A stretch of DNA of 64,000 bases from Solirubrobacter pauli (GCF_003633755.1 NZ_RBIL01000002.1:2513221-2577220); one strand, 5' to 3'; numbered from the stretch's first letter, positions 38,641 through 48,136 are shown. Notes: generated from the letters alone by a model not told the origin. Made by a program: numbers and translations.

Positions 38641-39957
38641 ATGTCCCAGGAAGTCGTATCGATACTCGTGCTGATCGCGATCTTCGCGATCGGCACGCTG
38701 CGCCCGATCAACATGGGCCTGCTCGGCATCGTCGCCGCGTTCGTCGTCGGCACGGCGATCGGGACCGACGAGGACACGATCTTCGCCGGGTTCCCCGGCG
38801 ACCTGTTCATCATCCTCGTCGGCGTCACCTACCTGTTCGCCATCGCCAACAACAACGGCACGGTGGACTGGCTGGTGCACGCGGCGGTCCGGGCGGTCGG
38901 CGGGCGCGTGGCGATGATCCCCTGGGTCATGTTCCTGGTGACGTCGATCCTGACCATGGTCGGGTCGGTCGTCCCCGCCGCGGTCGCGATCATCGCGCCG
39001 ATCGCGCTGGGGTTCGCGGTCAAGTACCGGATCAACCCGGTGCTGATGGGGCTGATGGTCGTCAACGGGGCGACCGCCGGCGGCTTCTCCCCCATCTCGA
39101 TCTTCGGGTCGATCACCAACGGCGTCGTCGAGCGCAACAACCTCGAAGGCAACCCGACGCTGCTGTGGATCTCCAGCTTCGTCTTCAACCTCGTGCTGTC
39201 GGTGATCGTGTTCTTCATGTTCGGCGGGCGTGAGCTGATCCAGCGGCGCGTGGACACCGACGCCGCGGCGACCGACCGCTTCAAGCGCGAGACGACGCCG
39301 GCCGGGCAGCCCGTGATCGGCGGCGGCGCAGTCGACATGGCGGTCGAGAACCCGGGGCTGAACCGCGACCGGGTCCTCACGCTCGCCGGCATCCTCACGC
39401 TCGTCGGGCTGGCCGTGTCCGGCGTCGAGTGGGACATCGGCTTCATCGCCGTCACCGTCGCGGTCGTGCTCTCGCTGGCCATGCCGCACGCCACCAAGGA
39501 CGCCGCGAACAAGGTCGCCTGGGCCACCGTGCTGCTGATCTGCGGCATCGTCATGTACGTCTCGCTGCTGGAGGAGATGGGCACGATCGACTGGCTGGGC
39601 GAGAAGGTCGCCGACGTCGGAACGCCGCTGCTGGCCGCGTTGCTGATCTGCTTCATCGGCGGCGCCGTGTCCGCGTTCGCCTCGACCACCGGCATCCTCG
39701 GCGCGCTGATCCCGCTCGCCGTGCCGTTCCTCGCCCAGGGCGAGATCGGCGCCGTCGGCGTGATCATCGCGCTCTGCATCGCGTCGTCGGTCGTGGACTC
39801 CTCGCCGTTCTCGACGTCGGGCGCGCTGGTGGTCGCGAACACCCCGGAGGACCGCCGCGACCGCGTCTACAAGCGGCTGCTCCAGTGGGGCATGAGCATG
39901 ATCATCATCGCGCCGATCACGGCGTGGGCGATCTTCGTCCTACCGGGCTGGCTGTAG
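38641..39957 (+). CDS. MatC-like dicarboxylate/SLC13-type permease
   Basis: This 438-residue transporter has about eleven hydrophobic helices. The N-terminal RPINMGLLGIVAAFVVGTAI matches the MatC N-terminal domain. Motifs GSVVPAAVAIIAPIALGFAV and ASTTGILGALIPLAVPFLA resemble the substrate-binding hairpins of the ion-transporter superfamily. It likely imports a dicarboxylate or related organic acid for the adjacent dehydrogenase, 21 bp upstream. Its 3' end overlaps the convergent secreted-protein gene by 18 bp. Confidence 0.88.
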   Translation: MSQEVVSILVLIAIFAIGTLRPINMGLLGIVAAFVVGTAIGTDEDTIFAGFPGDLFIILVGVTYLFAIANNNGTVDWLVHAAVRAVGGRVAMIPWVMFLVTSILTMVGSVVPAAVAIIAPIALGFAVKYRINPVLMGLMVVNGATAGGFSPISIFGSITNGVVERNNLEGNPTLLWISSFVFNLVLSVIVFFMFGGRELIQRRVDTDAAATDRFKRETTPAGQPVIGGGAVDMAVENPGLNRDRVLTLAGILTLVGLAVSGVEWDIGFIAVTVAVVLSLAMPHATKDAANKVAWATVLLICGIVMYVSLLEEMGTIDWLGEKVADVGTPLLAALLICFIGGAVSAFASTTGILGALIPLAVPFLAQGEIGAVGVIIALCIASSVVDSSPFSTSGALVVANTPEDRRDRVYKRLLQWGMSMIIIAPITAWAIFVLPGWL

Positions 39958-41478
39958 GACGACCCGGGTGCGCACCGCGGCGACGGTCCTCGTCGGCACG
40001 GTGCGCACGACGATCGACCGGACCACCCGGCGAGACGCGACGATCGTGCTGAAGCGGCAGCGGCGCACGTTCGCCGTGACCGCCTTCACGCGGGCCAGCT
40101 CGACGCGCACGCGGCCGGTGCAGCCGGTGTCGCGGACGGTGCCGGTCACGCGCCAGCGCCGGGCGCCGCGAACGGCGCTCAGGCGCTTGACGGCCACGGC
40201 GACCGACGCCGCGCGTCGCGGGGGCTGCCGGTGGTCCGCCGGCGCGAGGGCGCCATCGCCGGGCACGGGTGAGCGGGTGGGCAGCGGCGCGACGGAGACC
40301 GCCGGCGCGGGCGTGGCCGTGGCGTCCGGCGTGGCCGTCGCGTCCGGCGTGGGCGTGGGCGTGACGTCAGGCGTGGGCGTCGGCGTCGGCGTCTTCCCGT
40401 CACGGGCGACCCATGGCTCGCCGTTGGCGGTGAAGAGCAGGAAGTCGTCGGTGGCGGCGAGCTCGGGGCCGGCGGCGACGTCAGCTTCGACGCGGGTGCC
40501 GGCCGCCGTGCCGTCCGTGCTCCACAGCTCGCCCGCGGAGAACCAGACGCGGCCGTCGAAGGCGGTGAAGCCGACCGGCAGCGTCTCGAAGCGGCCGAGG
40601 ACGACGGTGCCGCCGTCGGTGCCGTCGGTGCGGGTGAGCACCGACTGGTTGTCCTCGTAGTGGATCGCGTAGGCGTGACGGCCCACGACGTGCGGCGGCG
40701 TGGTGGCCCGCAGCGCGGGGAGCAGGCGCAGGTCGCCGCCGGTGAGGTCCGTCGAGTACCAGCGCGGCTCCGAGCTGGAGGTGTCGCCCTGGAAGATCAC
40801 GCGGTCGGGCAGCCGCGCGAACCAGCGCGGCGCGTCGATCGGCGCGACCGGCTGGGGGTTCGTCCCGTCCGCGTCCAGGCGGAACAGCTCCGCCCGGCCG
40901 TCATTCCCGGTGCCGCGTGTGAGGAAGCCGCCGGGGATCGTGGCCGCGTCGCGCGCGGCGCCCTCTTCCACCGCCGTGGTGCCGTCGGTGCGGTAGAGGA
41001 AGTAGCGGGTCTTGACGAGCAGGGTCCGCTCGCTCGCGGCGGCGACCTCCGGCATCCACCCCCACGTGTAGACGTCCAGCGACCGCGTGCCGTCCGCCGT
41101 CCCGTCCGTGCGCCAGAGCGTGAAGGAGCCGTTCGCCGTGGCCGGGCGGGCGAGGAAGACGTACGCCGGGCCGACGCTGGCCAGGCCCGCGAACGACGTG
41201 TGCTCGATCCCGGTCTTGATCGGCTCCACCGCGGTCCCGTCCGTGCGGTGCAGCGTGTGGTCGTTGCCGGTGAAGTACGCGGTCGTGCCGTCGGAGTGGA
41301 GCGCGTGCGGGTCCAGCGTGTCCTTCAGGCGCGCCGTGCCGGCGGACGTGCCGTCGGTCGTCCACAGCGCGCCGCTCTCGGTCGAGAAGACGGCACGGTC
41401 ACCGACGCGCGCGATGTCCTCGACGGGCGAGCCGACGGGCGCCAGCAGAGCAAATGAGGCAAGGATGAGCGCACGCAC
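39940..41478 (-). CDS. Secreted TDGT-repeat (ELWSTDGT) beta-propeller protein
   Basis: This 512-residue protein has a short signal peptide (MRALILASFALLAPVGS). Many repeats of the type LW-TDGT-AGT follow (ALWTTDGTSAGT, TLWRTDGTADGT, ELWSTDGTAAGT), typical of extracellular ELWxxDGT propellers. A Pro/Thr-rich linker of TPTPTPD repeats leads to a basic C-terminal beta domain (RRWRVTGTVRDTGCTGRVRV). Its architecture parallels the secreted propeller at 21.6-23.6 kb. Function unknown. Confidence 0.75.
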   Translation of the reverse strand: MRALILASFALLAPVGSPVEDIARVGDRAVFSTESGALWTTDGTSAGTARLKDTLDPHALHSDGTTAYFTGNDHTLHRTDGTAVEPIKTGIEHTSFAGLASVGPAYVFLARPATANGSFTLWRTDGTADGTRSLDVYTWGWMPEVAAASERTLLVKTRYFLYRTDGTTAVEEGAARDAATIPGGFLTRGTGNDGRAELFRLDADGTNPQPVAPIDAPRWFARLPDRVIFQGDTSSSEPRWYSTDLTGGDLRLLPALRATTPPHVVGRHAYAIHYEDNQSVLTRTDGTDGGTVVLGRFETLPVGFTAFDGRVWFSAGELWSTDGTAAGTRVEADVAAGPELAATDDFLLFTANGEPWVARDGKTPTPTPTPDVTPTPTPDATATPDATATPAPAVSVAPLPTRSPVPGDGALAPADHRQPPRRAASVAVAVKRLSAVRGARRWRVTGTVRDTGCTGRVRVELARVKAVTANVRRCRFSTIVASRRVVRSIVVRTVPTRTVAAVRTRVVLQPAR

Positions 41479-41518
41479 CCGCAGCCATGATGCCGCATGC
41501 GGAGGATGTCTGCGTCGA

Positions 41519-42448
41519 TCAGCGGTCGTCGACGACCGCGCGCTCGAGGTACGCGACGTCCCCGACCACGGTGCCCGCCGGCGCCGCGATGTCCGACTTG
41601 GTCGGATCCACGAGCACCCGCCGCTCGCCGAGCAGCATGGAGGTCTCGGGGTCGAAGATCAGCTCCGTGCGCGTGCCGACCTCGGTGAACGCGACGGCGG
41701 TGCCGCTGCGGCCGACGCGGTCGGTCACCGTCCCCGCGAGCGTCACGCCCGGTGTGAGCGCGAGCGCCCCGTAGAGCGCGGCGCGCAAGGCGGGCGGCGC
41801 GGGTTGCTCGCGCAGGGCGGTCGCGATCGCGTCGAACACCTGACCCTCGGGCGAGTGGCCGCCCTGGCCGATGTGTGCCCGCAGACGCTCGTACACCGCC
41901 TGCGGGTCGGTCGGGAACGCGAGCAGCTCGGCGCGGGAGAGCTTCTCGCCGCCGATCAGGTAGTGGTGCTGCGCGCCAAGGCGCCCACCGCGTCCGTCGC
42001 CACCCGGCACCGCGACATCCGGCCCCTGGACGCGATCCGCGTCGGCGGGCGTCAGCGGCCGTCGCTCGACGACCCGCGCGACCAGCCGCCCCGGCCGCTC
42101 GAGGCTCGACCAGATCTCGCGCTCGGACTCGACCACCGTCACCGCATGCTCGTGTCGGGGATCGACGCCGGCGAACATCGACAGCCCCATCGTCCGTGAC
42201 CGCACGTAGAAGTACTGGTCGTCACGCGGGACCGGCGCGGGCCGGTCCTGCGCGACCGCGGCGACGGCACGCAGCACCTCGCCCGCCGTGGCCGGCGGGG
42301 TCGAGCGCGTCGTGAGCACGAGCACCGCAACGGCGGTCGCCGCGAGCGCCGCGATCGGCACCAGCAGCCGCCAGCGCCGCCGCGGCCGCTCGGCGCGCGC
42401 GAACGCCGTGTCCAGCTCCACTCGCAGCTCGTCCAGGATGTCAGGCAC
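41519..42448 (-). CDS. Membrane-anchored CU044_5270-like protein, partner of the ECF sigma factor
   Basis: This 309-residue protein has a cytoplasmic N-terminus, one helix (LLVPIAALAATAVAVLVLTT at about 28-47) and a large extracytoplasmic domain. In that domain the DDQYFYVRSRT and LIFDPETSMLLGERRVLVDP segments match the CU044_5270 family often coded after ECF sigma factors in actinobacteria. It may act as a sensor or anti-sigma-like protein. GTG 42448 overlaps the sigma gene by 8 bp. Confidence 0.75.
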   Translation of the reverse strand: MPDILDELRVELDTAFARAERPRRRWRLLVPIAALAATAVAVLVLTTRSTPPATAGEVLRAVAAVAQDRPAPVPRDDQYFYVRSRTMGLSMFAGVDPRHEHAVTVVESEREIWSSLERPGRLVARVVERRPLTPADADRVQGPDVAVPGGDGRGGRLGAQHHYLIGGEKLSRAELLAFPTDPQAVYERLRAHIGQGGHSPEGQVFDAIATALREQPAPPALRAALYGALALTPGVTLAGTVTDRVGRSGTAVAFTEVGTRTELIFDPETSMLLGERRVLVDPTKSDIAAPAGTVVGDVAYLERAVVDDR

Positions 42449-42968
42449 GGTGGGGCTCCTCGCTGAGATGGCGGCGCAGCGCGCCGAGCGCCCGGCTCAC
42501 CCGCGCGCGGGCGGTCTGCTCGGAGATGCCGAGCGCACGCGCGACGTCCGCATAGTCGCGCTCCTCGACGATCCGCAGCTGGAGCGCGTCGCGATGGTCG
42601 TCGGTGAGCTGCTCGAGCCCTGCGGCGATCACCTCGCCGATCCCCGCGAGCGCCTCGATCCGGTCGTACTCGTCCTCGGTCAGCGCGCGCCGCTCGACGC
42701 CGAGCTTCGCGAGCGCGCGCCGTTCGACGTGCGACCGGCGGCGCCAGTCGGCGAGCAGGTTGCGTGCGATCCCGTACAGCCACGCGGCCTGCTCGGCATC
42801 GGTGTGCGCACGGCAGCGCCGCCGCTCCACGAACGCCCGCGCGAACGTCTCCGCCACGAGGTCGACCGCCACCTCGGGCTCGAACGTGCGCCGCGCGAAG
42901 AAGCCGAGCATCGCGCGCGCGTGCCGGTCGTACAGGCGGGTGATGTCGTGACGTTCGAGCACGCACAC
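42441..42968 (-). CDS. ECF-type RNA polymerase sigma factor
   Basis: This protein of about 175 residues has region 2 (DRHARAMLGFFARRTFEPEV, AWLYGIARNLLADWRRR). Region 4 at the end is LTDDHRDALQLRIVEERDYA, then ALGISEQTARARVSRALGAL. The start is uncertain: GTG 42968 or GTG 42962, both without a good ribosome binding site, so the mRNA may be leaderless. It is coupled to the membrane protein downstream. Confidence 0.85.
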   Translation of the reverse strand: MCVLERHDITRLYDRHARAMLGFFARRTFEPEVAVDLVAETFARAFVERRRCRAHTDAEQAAWLYGIARNLLADWRRRSHVERRALAKLGVERRALTEDEYDRIEALAGIGEVIAAGLEQLTDDHRDALQLRIVEERDYADVARALGISEQTARARVSRALGALRRHLSEEPHRA

Positions 42969-43002
42969 CGACAGTCGCGCAACCCGGGCGCCGTGTGACC
43001 GG

Positions 43003-44727
43003 CTACATGCGCGCGGGCACGGTGATGCCGAGCAGGCCGAGGCCGCGCGTGAGCGTCTCGGCCGTGAGCGTGCACAGCGCGAGCCGCGAGGAGCGCTGCT
43101 CCGGCGTGTCCGCCTTGAGCACCGGGCACGCCTCGTAGAAGCTCGTGTACTGGCCGGCGAGCTCGTAGAGGTACGTGCAGAGGAGGTGCGGCTCCAGGGT
43201 CGCGGCGACTTCGTCCAGCACGTCGGCGAACGCGGCGAGCTTGAGCAGGAGCGCCTGCTCGACCGGCTCGGTGATCGTGGCGACGACGGTCGAGGTCTCC
43301 CCCGCGCGGGTGGCGATCGAGCCGGCACGGACCGCGGCGTACAGGAGGTACGGCGCGGTGTTGCCGTCCAGCGCGAGCATGCGGTCGAAGCTGAAGATCA
43401 GGTCGCGCTGGCGGGACGTGGACAGGTCCGCGTACTTGACCGCGCCGATCCCGACGGCCTGGGCGATGTCGGCACGCTCGGCGGCGTCGAGGTCGGGGTT
43501 CTTGGCGTCGACGATCGCCTGGGCACGTTCGATCGCGCTGTCGAGCAGCTCGGTCAGGGCGATCGTGCCGCCGCTGCGGGTCTTGAACGGGCGGCCGTCG
43601 TCACCGAGCATCGCGCCGAACGGGACGTGCTCGACCTGGCGGCCTTCGGTCCAGCCGGCGGCGGCCGCCGCGTCGAAGACCATCGCGAAGTGCTGCGCCT
43701 GGCGGGCGTCGGTGACGTAGATCATCCGGTCCGCGTCGAGGTCGGTGGTGCGGTAGCGGATGGCGGCCAGGTCGGTCGCGCCGTAGCCGTAGCCGCCGTC
43801 GGACTTGCGGATGATCAGCACGGCGGGCGTGCCGTCCTGGTTGGTGAAGCGGCTCGAGGCGACGACCACGGCGCCCTGGCTCTCGGTCGCGACGCCCGCC
43901 TCGAGCAGCGCGTCGACGGTGGCCGCCAGCAGCGGGTTGTAGAAGCTCTCGCCGACGACGTGCTCGTCGGTGAGCGTGACGTCCAGGCGGCGGTAGATCG
44001 CGTTGATGTGCTCGAGCGAGACCGCGACGAGGTCCCGCCACAGCGCGAGCGTCGTCGGGTCGCCGGCCTGCAGGGCGACCACCCGCAGGCGCGCCGTCTC
44101 CGCGAACGCCGGGTCGGCGTCGAAGCGCTGCTTGGCGTCCCGGTACAGCACGCCGAGCGCCGCGAAGTCCGGCAGGTGCTCGATGCCGCTGTCGAGCATG
44201 TGCTGCGTGAGCATCCCGAACTGCGTGCCCCAGTCGCCCAGGTGGTTGGCGCGCACGACCGCGTGCCCCTCGAACTCGAGCGTGCGCACGATCGCGTCGC
44301 CGATCACGGTCGAGCGCAGATGGCCGACGTGCATCTCCTTGGCGACGTTCGGCGCCGAGTAGTCGACCACGACGGTCTGCGGCTCGGCGGCGGGCGCGAC
44401 GCCGAGGCGCGGGTCGGCCAGCGCGGCGGTGCCCCAGCGCGCGAGCGCGTCCGGCGCGAAGGCGAGGTTGAGGAAGCCGGGACCGGACACCTCGGCGCTC
44501 GTGAGCAGCCCGCCGGCGTCGCCCAGCGCTTCGAGCACGCGCTCCGCCAGCGCGCGCGGCGGCTGCCCGAGCTGCTTGGCGAGCTTCATCGCGAAGTTGG
44601 CCTGCAGGTCCGCGCCCGGCTGGCGGCTCGGCACCAGCAAGGGGTCCACGTCGGCCTCGCCGAGCGCGCGGTCGATCGCGCCGGTCAGCGCGGCGCGGAG
44701 GGCATGGGTCGGGGCGATGGCAGTCAC
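43003..44727 (-). CDS. argS: Arginyl-tRNA synthetase
   Basis: This 574-residue class I synthetase charges tRNA-Arg. The N-terminal Add-1 domain has DLQANFAMKLAKQLG. The HIGH-like motif is HVGH at 133-136 (APNVAKEMHVGHLRSTVIGD). A DGRPFKTRSGGTI segment stands at the KMSKS position, and a DALR anticodon-binding domain ends the protein. Length is normal. It is a housekeeping gene and gives a fixed point for the otherwise variable neighbourhood. Confidence 0.97.
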   Translation of the reverse strand: MTAIAPTHALRAALTGAIDRALGEADVDPLLVPSRQPGADLQANFAMKLAKQLGQPPRALAERVLEALGDAGGLLTSAEVSGPGFLNLAFAPDALARWGTAALADPRLGVAPAAEPQTVVVDYSAPNVAKEMHVGHLRSTVIGDAIVRTLEFEGHAVVRANHLGDWGTQFGMLTQHMLDSGIEHLPDFAALGVLYRDAKQRFDADPAFAETARLRVVALQAGDPTTLALWRDLVAVSLEHINAIYRRLDVTLTDEHVVGESFYNPLLAATVDALLEAGVATESQGAVVVASSRFTNQDGTPAVLIIRKSDGGYGYGATDLAAIRYRTTDLDADRMIYVTDARQAQHFAMVFDAAAAAGWTEGRQVEHVPFGAMLGDDGRPFKTRSGGTIALTELLDSAIERAQAIVDAKNPDLDAAERADIAQAVGIGAVKYADLSTSRQRDLIFSFDRMLALDGNTAPYLLYAAVRAGSIATRAGETSTVVATITEPVEQALLLKLAAFADVLDEVAATLEPHLLCTYLYELAGQYTSFYEACPVLKADTPEQRSSRLALCTLTAETLTRGLGLLGITVPARM

Positions 44728-44784
44728 GTGCGGGGCAGCATAGGCGCGCGACCGGTGCGTTTCCGGGCGCGGCGCCTGCGTGCC

Positions 44785-45603
44785 TCAGCGATCGCCCCGC
44801 AGCACCTCGATCAGCGAGGCGTCGTCGAGGTGGCCGAGCCCGGCCCGGCGGCCCGCGAGGTACAGCTGCTCGGCGGCGCTCGCGAGCGGCGCCGGGTAGG
44901 TGGCGCCGCGCGCCGCATCCGTCACCAGCCCCATGTCCTTGACGAAGATGTCCAGCGCGCTCTTGACCGCGTCGAAGTCGCCTTCGACCATGCGCTCGCC
45001 GCGGTCGTCGAGCATGAATGACGCAGCGGCGCCCTCCCGGACGACGTCGCGCACCGCGGCCGCCTCCAGCCCGAGCGCCTCGGCGAACGCGAGCGCCTCC
45101 GCGGCCGCCGCGATGTGCACGCCACACAGCAGCTGGTTGACGAGCTTGACCTTCTGGCCGTCGCCGGGCTGTGCGCCCACCACCGGCGCTGACCGGGCGA
45201 GCGCGTCGAGCAGCGGCCGGACCCGCGCGACCGCGTCCTCCTCCCCGGCGACCATGATCAGCAGGTCGCCGGCTTCCGCGCGCGCGACGCCGCCCGACAC
45301 GGGCGCGTCGACGACCGCGCACGGCAGGCGCTCGGCCCACGCCTGCACCGGCGCCGGCCCCACCGTCGACATGACCACGAGCACGGCGTCATCCGCCGGC
45401 GCCGCCGCTTCGAGCACCGCGTCCAGCTGGTCCGGCGTCGCCACCATCACGACGACCACCGGGGCGCCCGCCGCCTCGGCCACCGAGGCCACGCGCGTGC
45501 GCGACGGATCGGCGTCGAACGCGAGCACCGCGTGGCCTGCGCGCTCCAGGCACGCGACCATCGGGGCACCCATCGCGCCGAGGCCGATCCAGCCGAGCTC
45601 CAT
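44785..45603 (-). CDS. 3-hydroxyisobutyrate dehydrogenase-family oxidoreductase
   Basis: This 272-residue NAD(P) enzyme has the Rossmann motif IGLGAMGAPM at the N-terminus. The substrate loop is DAPVSGGVARAEAGDL. The catalytic Lys segment is GDGQKVKLVNQLLCGVHIAA, and DIFVKDMGLVTDAA follows. The reaction is oxidation of a 3-hydroxy acid or reduction of a semialdehyde, and the substrate is unknown. ATG 45603 is two bases after the flavoprotein stop, with AGAGGTAGG in between. Confidence 0.92.
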   Translation of the reverse strand: MELGWIGLGAMGAPMVACLERAGHAVLAFDADPSRTRVASVAEAAGAPVVVVMVATPDQLDAVLEAAAPADDAVLVVMSTVGPAPVQAWAERLPCAVVDAPVSGGVARAEAGDLLIMVAGEEDAVARVRPLLDALARSAPVVGAQPGDGQKVKLVNQLLCGVHIAAAAEALAFAEALGLEAAAVRDVVREGAAASFMLDDRGERMVEGDFDAVKSALDIFVKDMGLVTDAARGATYPAPLASAAEQLYLAGRRAGLGHLDDASLIEVLRGDR

Positions 45604-45605
45604 GC

Positions 45606-47804
45606 CTACCTCTGTGCCCCCTCGAGGGCCGGCGTGATCGCGAAGTTCTGGCGGAAGACGTTGTCGGGGTCGTACTCGGCCTTCAGCTCGCGCAGGCGGC
45701 TGAAGGTCGGCTCCGGGAACGCGTCGTGGATGCGCTCCTGGCGCGGGTCGGTGTCGAAGCTCAGGTACAGCCCGTTCATGTGCGGATAGACGAGCTCGTC
45801 CCACGCCGCGTTGATCCGCTCCATCGTGCGGCCGACCGCGTTGACGCTGAAGTTCTGCGTGCGGTGGGCGTACGCGGTGGCGTCGCCCGGCAGGTCGTTG
45901 ACAGCGCCGCCGACCGTGCGGATCTGCAGCCAGCCCGTCTCGCCCGACTGCACGAGCGCGGCCAGGCCGCCGGCGGTCGCCTCGTCCAGGTGATCGGCGA
46001 GCCCGGCGCGGATCGCGGTCGGCGAGCCGCCCATGTGCACGCCGCCCTGCGGCGCGACGATCGCCGGGTAGGGCACGAGCTGCGCCTGCTGGTCGAGCAC
46101 GGGCGCGATCTCCAGCAGGGGCGTCAGCGCGTCGATCGCCGCCTCGGCGTCGTCGCCGGCGAAGACGGAGTACAGCTGGATGATCGGCACGCCCTGCTGG
46201 ACGACCAGGTTGAGGAAGCTCGTCAGCTCGCGCGGCGCGTGCTCGAGCCGGTAGCCCCAGCGGGTCAGCGCCTGCGCGGTGTCCCGCGCGTCGAAGGCCA
46301 TCGTCGAGAACACGACCTTGTCGACCGGGTACGCGGTGAGCTCGAACTCGGTGACGATGCCGAAGTTCCCGCCCGCGCCGCGGATCGCCCACAGCAGGTC
46401 CGCGTCGGCGCGCACGATCGAGCCGTCCGCGAGCACGACCTGCGCGCCCGTGATGTGGTCGATCGTCAGGCCGTGCTTGCGCGCCATGAAGCCGACGCCG
46501 CCCGCGGTCGCGAGCCCGCCGACGCCGACGTCGCCGAAGTCGCCCGAGCTCATCCCGAGCCCGTGCTTGCCCAGCTCAGCCGCCACGTTGCCCCAGCGCG
46601 CGCCCGGGCCGAGCGTGACGGCGTCACCGTCGACCGCGACCCGGTCGAGCTTGCCGAGGTCGATCACGACGCCGCCGTCGTTGGTCGAGCGGCCGCTGAT
46701 GCCGTGCCCGCCGCTGCGGACCGCCAGCGGCACGTCCTGCTCGCGCGCGTAGATCAGCGCCTGCGAGACCTCCTCGGCGTTCGCCGGCCGCAGCACCAGG
46801 CCCGGTGAGCCCTTGCGCATGTAGGTCGAGCGGACCTTGCCGTACGCGCGGTCACCGGGCTCGACGGACTCGACCGGCGCCGCGTCGTAGTCGATCCCGG
46901 ACATGCGCTGCGCCTTGACCGCCGCGTTGCGGCCGACCGGGCCGGTCGTGGTGCCGCGCTGACGGCGCGCCTCCGTGACGATCGCCCGGACGGCCGGCGC
47001 GACCTCCTTGCCGAAGCGCTCGATCGCGTACGGGTCGTCGCTGCCGAGGATGAAGGTGGAGAAGCCGTGCTCGAGCGCGAGCTGGGCGATCTCGTCGATG
47101 TCGTCCGTGTTGAGGTTGAGCAGGCGCCGGATCTCACGCGGGTCCCGCCCGGCCTTCTCCGCCGCCTCGTCGATGCGCGCGTTCGACGGCGCGTAGTCCT
47201 CCGGCTGCATGTAGGCCTGCGAGGGCAGCCAGCCGTCGGCCTTGCGCCCGGTCAGCCGCAGCATCCGCGGCTTGTACGCGCCGAGGTGGATCGGGATCTC
47301 GTGCGCCGGCTCGGGGCCACGCTTGGCGCCGATCACCTTGTAGTGCTCACCGTCCACGCGCACGCCGCGCCGGGTCGTCACGTCCCACATCTGGCGCAGG
47401 ACGTCGATTGCCTCCTCCAGCGCCGTCACCGACTCGCCCGGCGACCGTCGCGGGCCGCCCATCGCGACGATCGGGTCCCAGAACGCGCCGGCGCCGAGCC
47501 CGAGCTCCACCCGGCCCTGCGAGAGCCGGTCGAGGCTGGCGGCGCTGCGCGCCAGCACGGCGGGCTGCCGCAGCGGAAGGCTGAGCACGTTCGGGGAGAC
47601 CTTCAGCGTCTCCGTGCTCGCGGCGACCCACGTCATCAGCGTCCACGTGTCCAGGAACGCCGACTGGTACGGGTGGTCCTGGAAGGTCGCGAGGTCGAGC
47701 CCCGCGCGCTCGGTCAGCTGCGCGAGCGCGACGACATCCGCGGGGTTGGCCGCCTGCGGCGTGAGGAAGGTGCCGAAGACGAGGTCGTGTCCATAGTCGG
47801 CCAT
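45606..47804 (-). CDS. Fused F420/FMN luciferase-like monooxygenase and BBE-type FAD oxidase
   Basis: This 732-residue fusion has two flavin domains. Residues about 1-290 are a luciferase-like (LLM) TIM barrel (GTFLTPQAANPADVVALAQL, GLGAGAFWDPIVAMGG). Residues about 300-732 are a berberine-bridge-type FAD oxidase with the covalent-FAD His367 in RSGGHGISG and the C-terminal motif YDPDNVFRQNF. The second attachment Cys of BBE enzymes is absent (GMSSGDFGDVGVGG). The partner might feed product between sites. ATG 47804 lies just after the HxlR gene, so all three minus-strand genes form an operon. Confidence 0.88.
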   Translation of the reverse strand: MADYGHDLVFGTFLTPQAANPADVVALAQLTERAGLDLATFQDHPYQSAFLDTWTLMTWVAASTETLKVSPNVLSLPLRQPAVLARSAASLDRLSQGRVELGLGAGAFWDPIVAMGGPRRSPGESVTALEEAIDVLRQMWDVTTRRGVRVDGEHYKVIGAKRGPEPAHEIPIHLGAYKPRMLRLTGRKADGWLPSQAYMQPEDYAPSNARIDEAAEKAGRDPREIRRLLNLNTDDIDEIAQLALEHGFSTFILGSDDPYAIERFGKEVAPAVRAIVTEARRQRGTTTGPVGRNAAVKAQRMSGIDYDAAPVESVEPGDRAYGKVRSTYMRKGSPGLVLRPANAEEVSQALIYAREQDVPLAVRSGGHGISGRSTNDGGVVIDLGKLDRVAVDGDAVTLGPGARWGNVAAELGKHGLGMSSGDFGDVGVGGLATAGGVGFMARKHGLTIDHITGAQVVLADGSIVRADADLLWAIRGAGGNFGIVTEFELTAYPVDKVVFSTMAFDARDTAQALTRWGYRLEHAPRELTSFLNLVVQQGVPIIQLYSVFAGDDAEAAIDALTPLLEIAPVLDQQAQLVPYPAIVAPQGGVHMGGSPTAIRAGLADHLDEATAGGLAALVQSGETGWLQIRTVGGAVNDLPGDATAYAHRTQNFSVNAVGRTMERINAAWDELVYPHMNGLYLSFDTDPRQERIHDAFPEPTFSRLRELKAEYDPDNVFRQNFAITPALEGAQR

Positions 47805-47806
47805 GG

Positions 47807-48136
47807 CTAGAGGTGCTCCTGGGCCCAAGTCGAGATCTGTTCGAACGCCGGCATCAGCGCGGCGCCGCGCTCGCTGAGCGCGTAGGTGACCGAGATGGGC
47901 GGACCTGGATCGACGGTGCGGGTGATCAGGCCTGCCTGCGTCAACTCGGTGAGGCGGTCCGACAGCACGGAATCGGAGATCCCGCCGACCGCCCGCGACA
48001 GCTCACGGAAGCCGGTGGGGCCACCGGTGCCGAGCGTGCCGAGCACGACGGCGGTCCAGCGCTTCCCGAGCAGGGAGAACGCGCGGCTCAGCGCCGCGTC
48101 GGCGCCGAGGCACTGCTGTTGGGTGAGCTGCTTCAC
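47807..48136 (-). CDS. HxlR-family winged-helix regulator
   Basis: This 109-residue protein matches the HxlR pattern (ALSRAFSLLGKRWTAVVLGTL, GFRELSRAVGGISDSVLSDR, LTELTQAGLITRT). Cys9 near the N-terminus is where redox-sensing YodB/HypR members have their reactive cysteine, so electrophile or thiol sensing is possible. It is the first gene of the flavoprotein operon and is divergent from an alpha/beta hydrolase. Confidence 0.88.
   Translation of the reverse strand: MKQLTQQQCLGADAALSRAFSLLGKRWTAVVLGTLGTGGPTGFRELSRAVGGISDSVLSDRLTELTQAGLITRTVDPGPPISVTYALSERGAALMPAFEQISTWAQEHL

Noticed and set aside
35944..39489. A 1181-codon open frame antisense to the YdiJ-like and MatC-like genes
   Set aside because: Same reason: it mirrors two well-supported genes and encodes low-complexity Arg/Asp/His-rich sequence.
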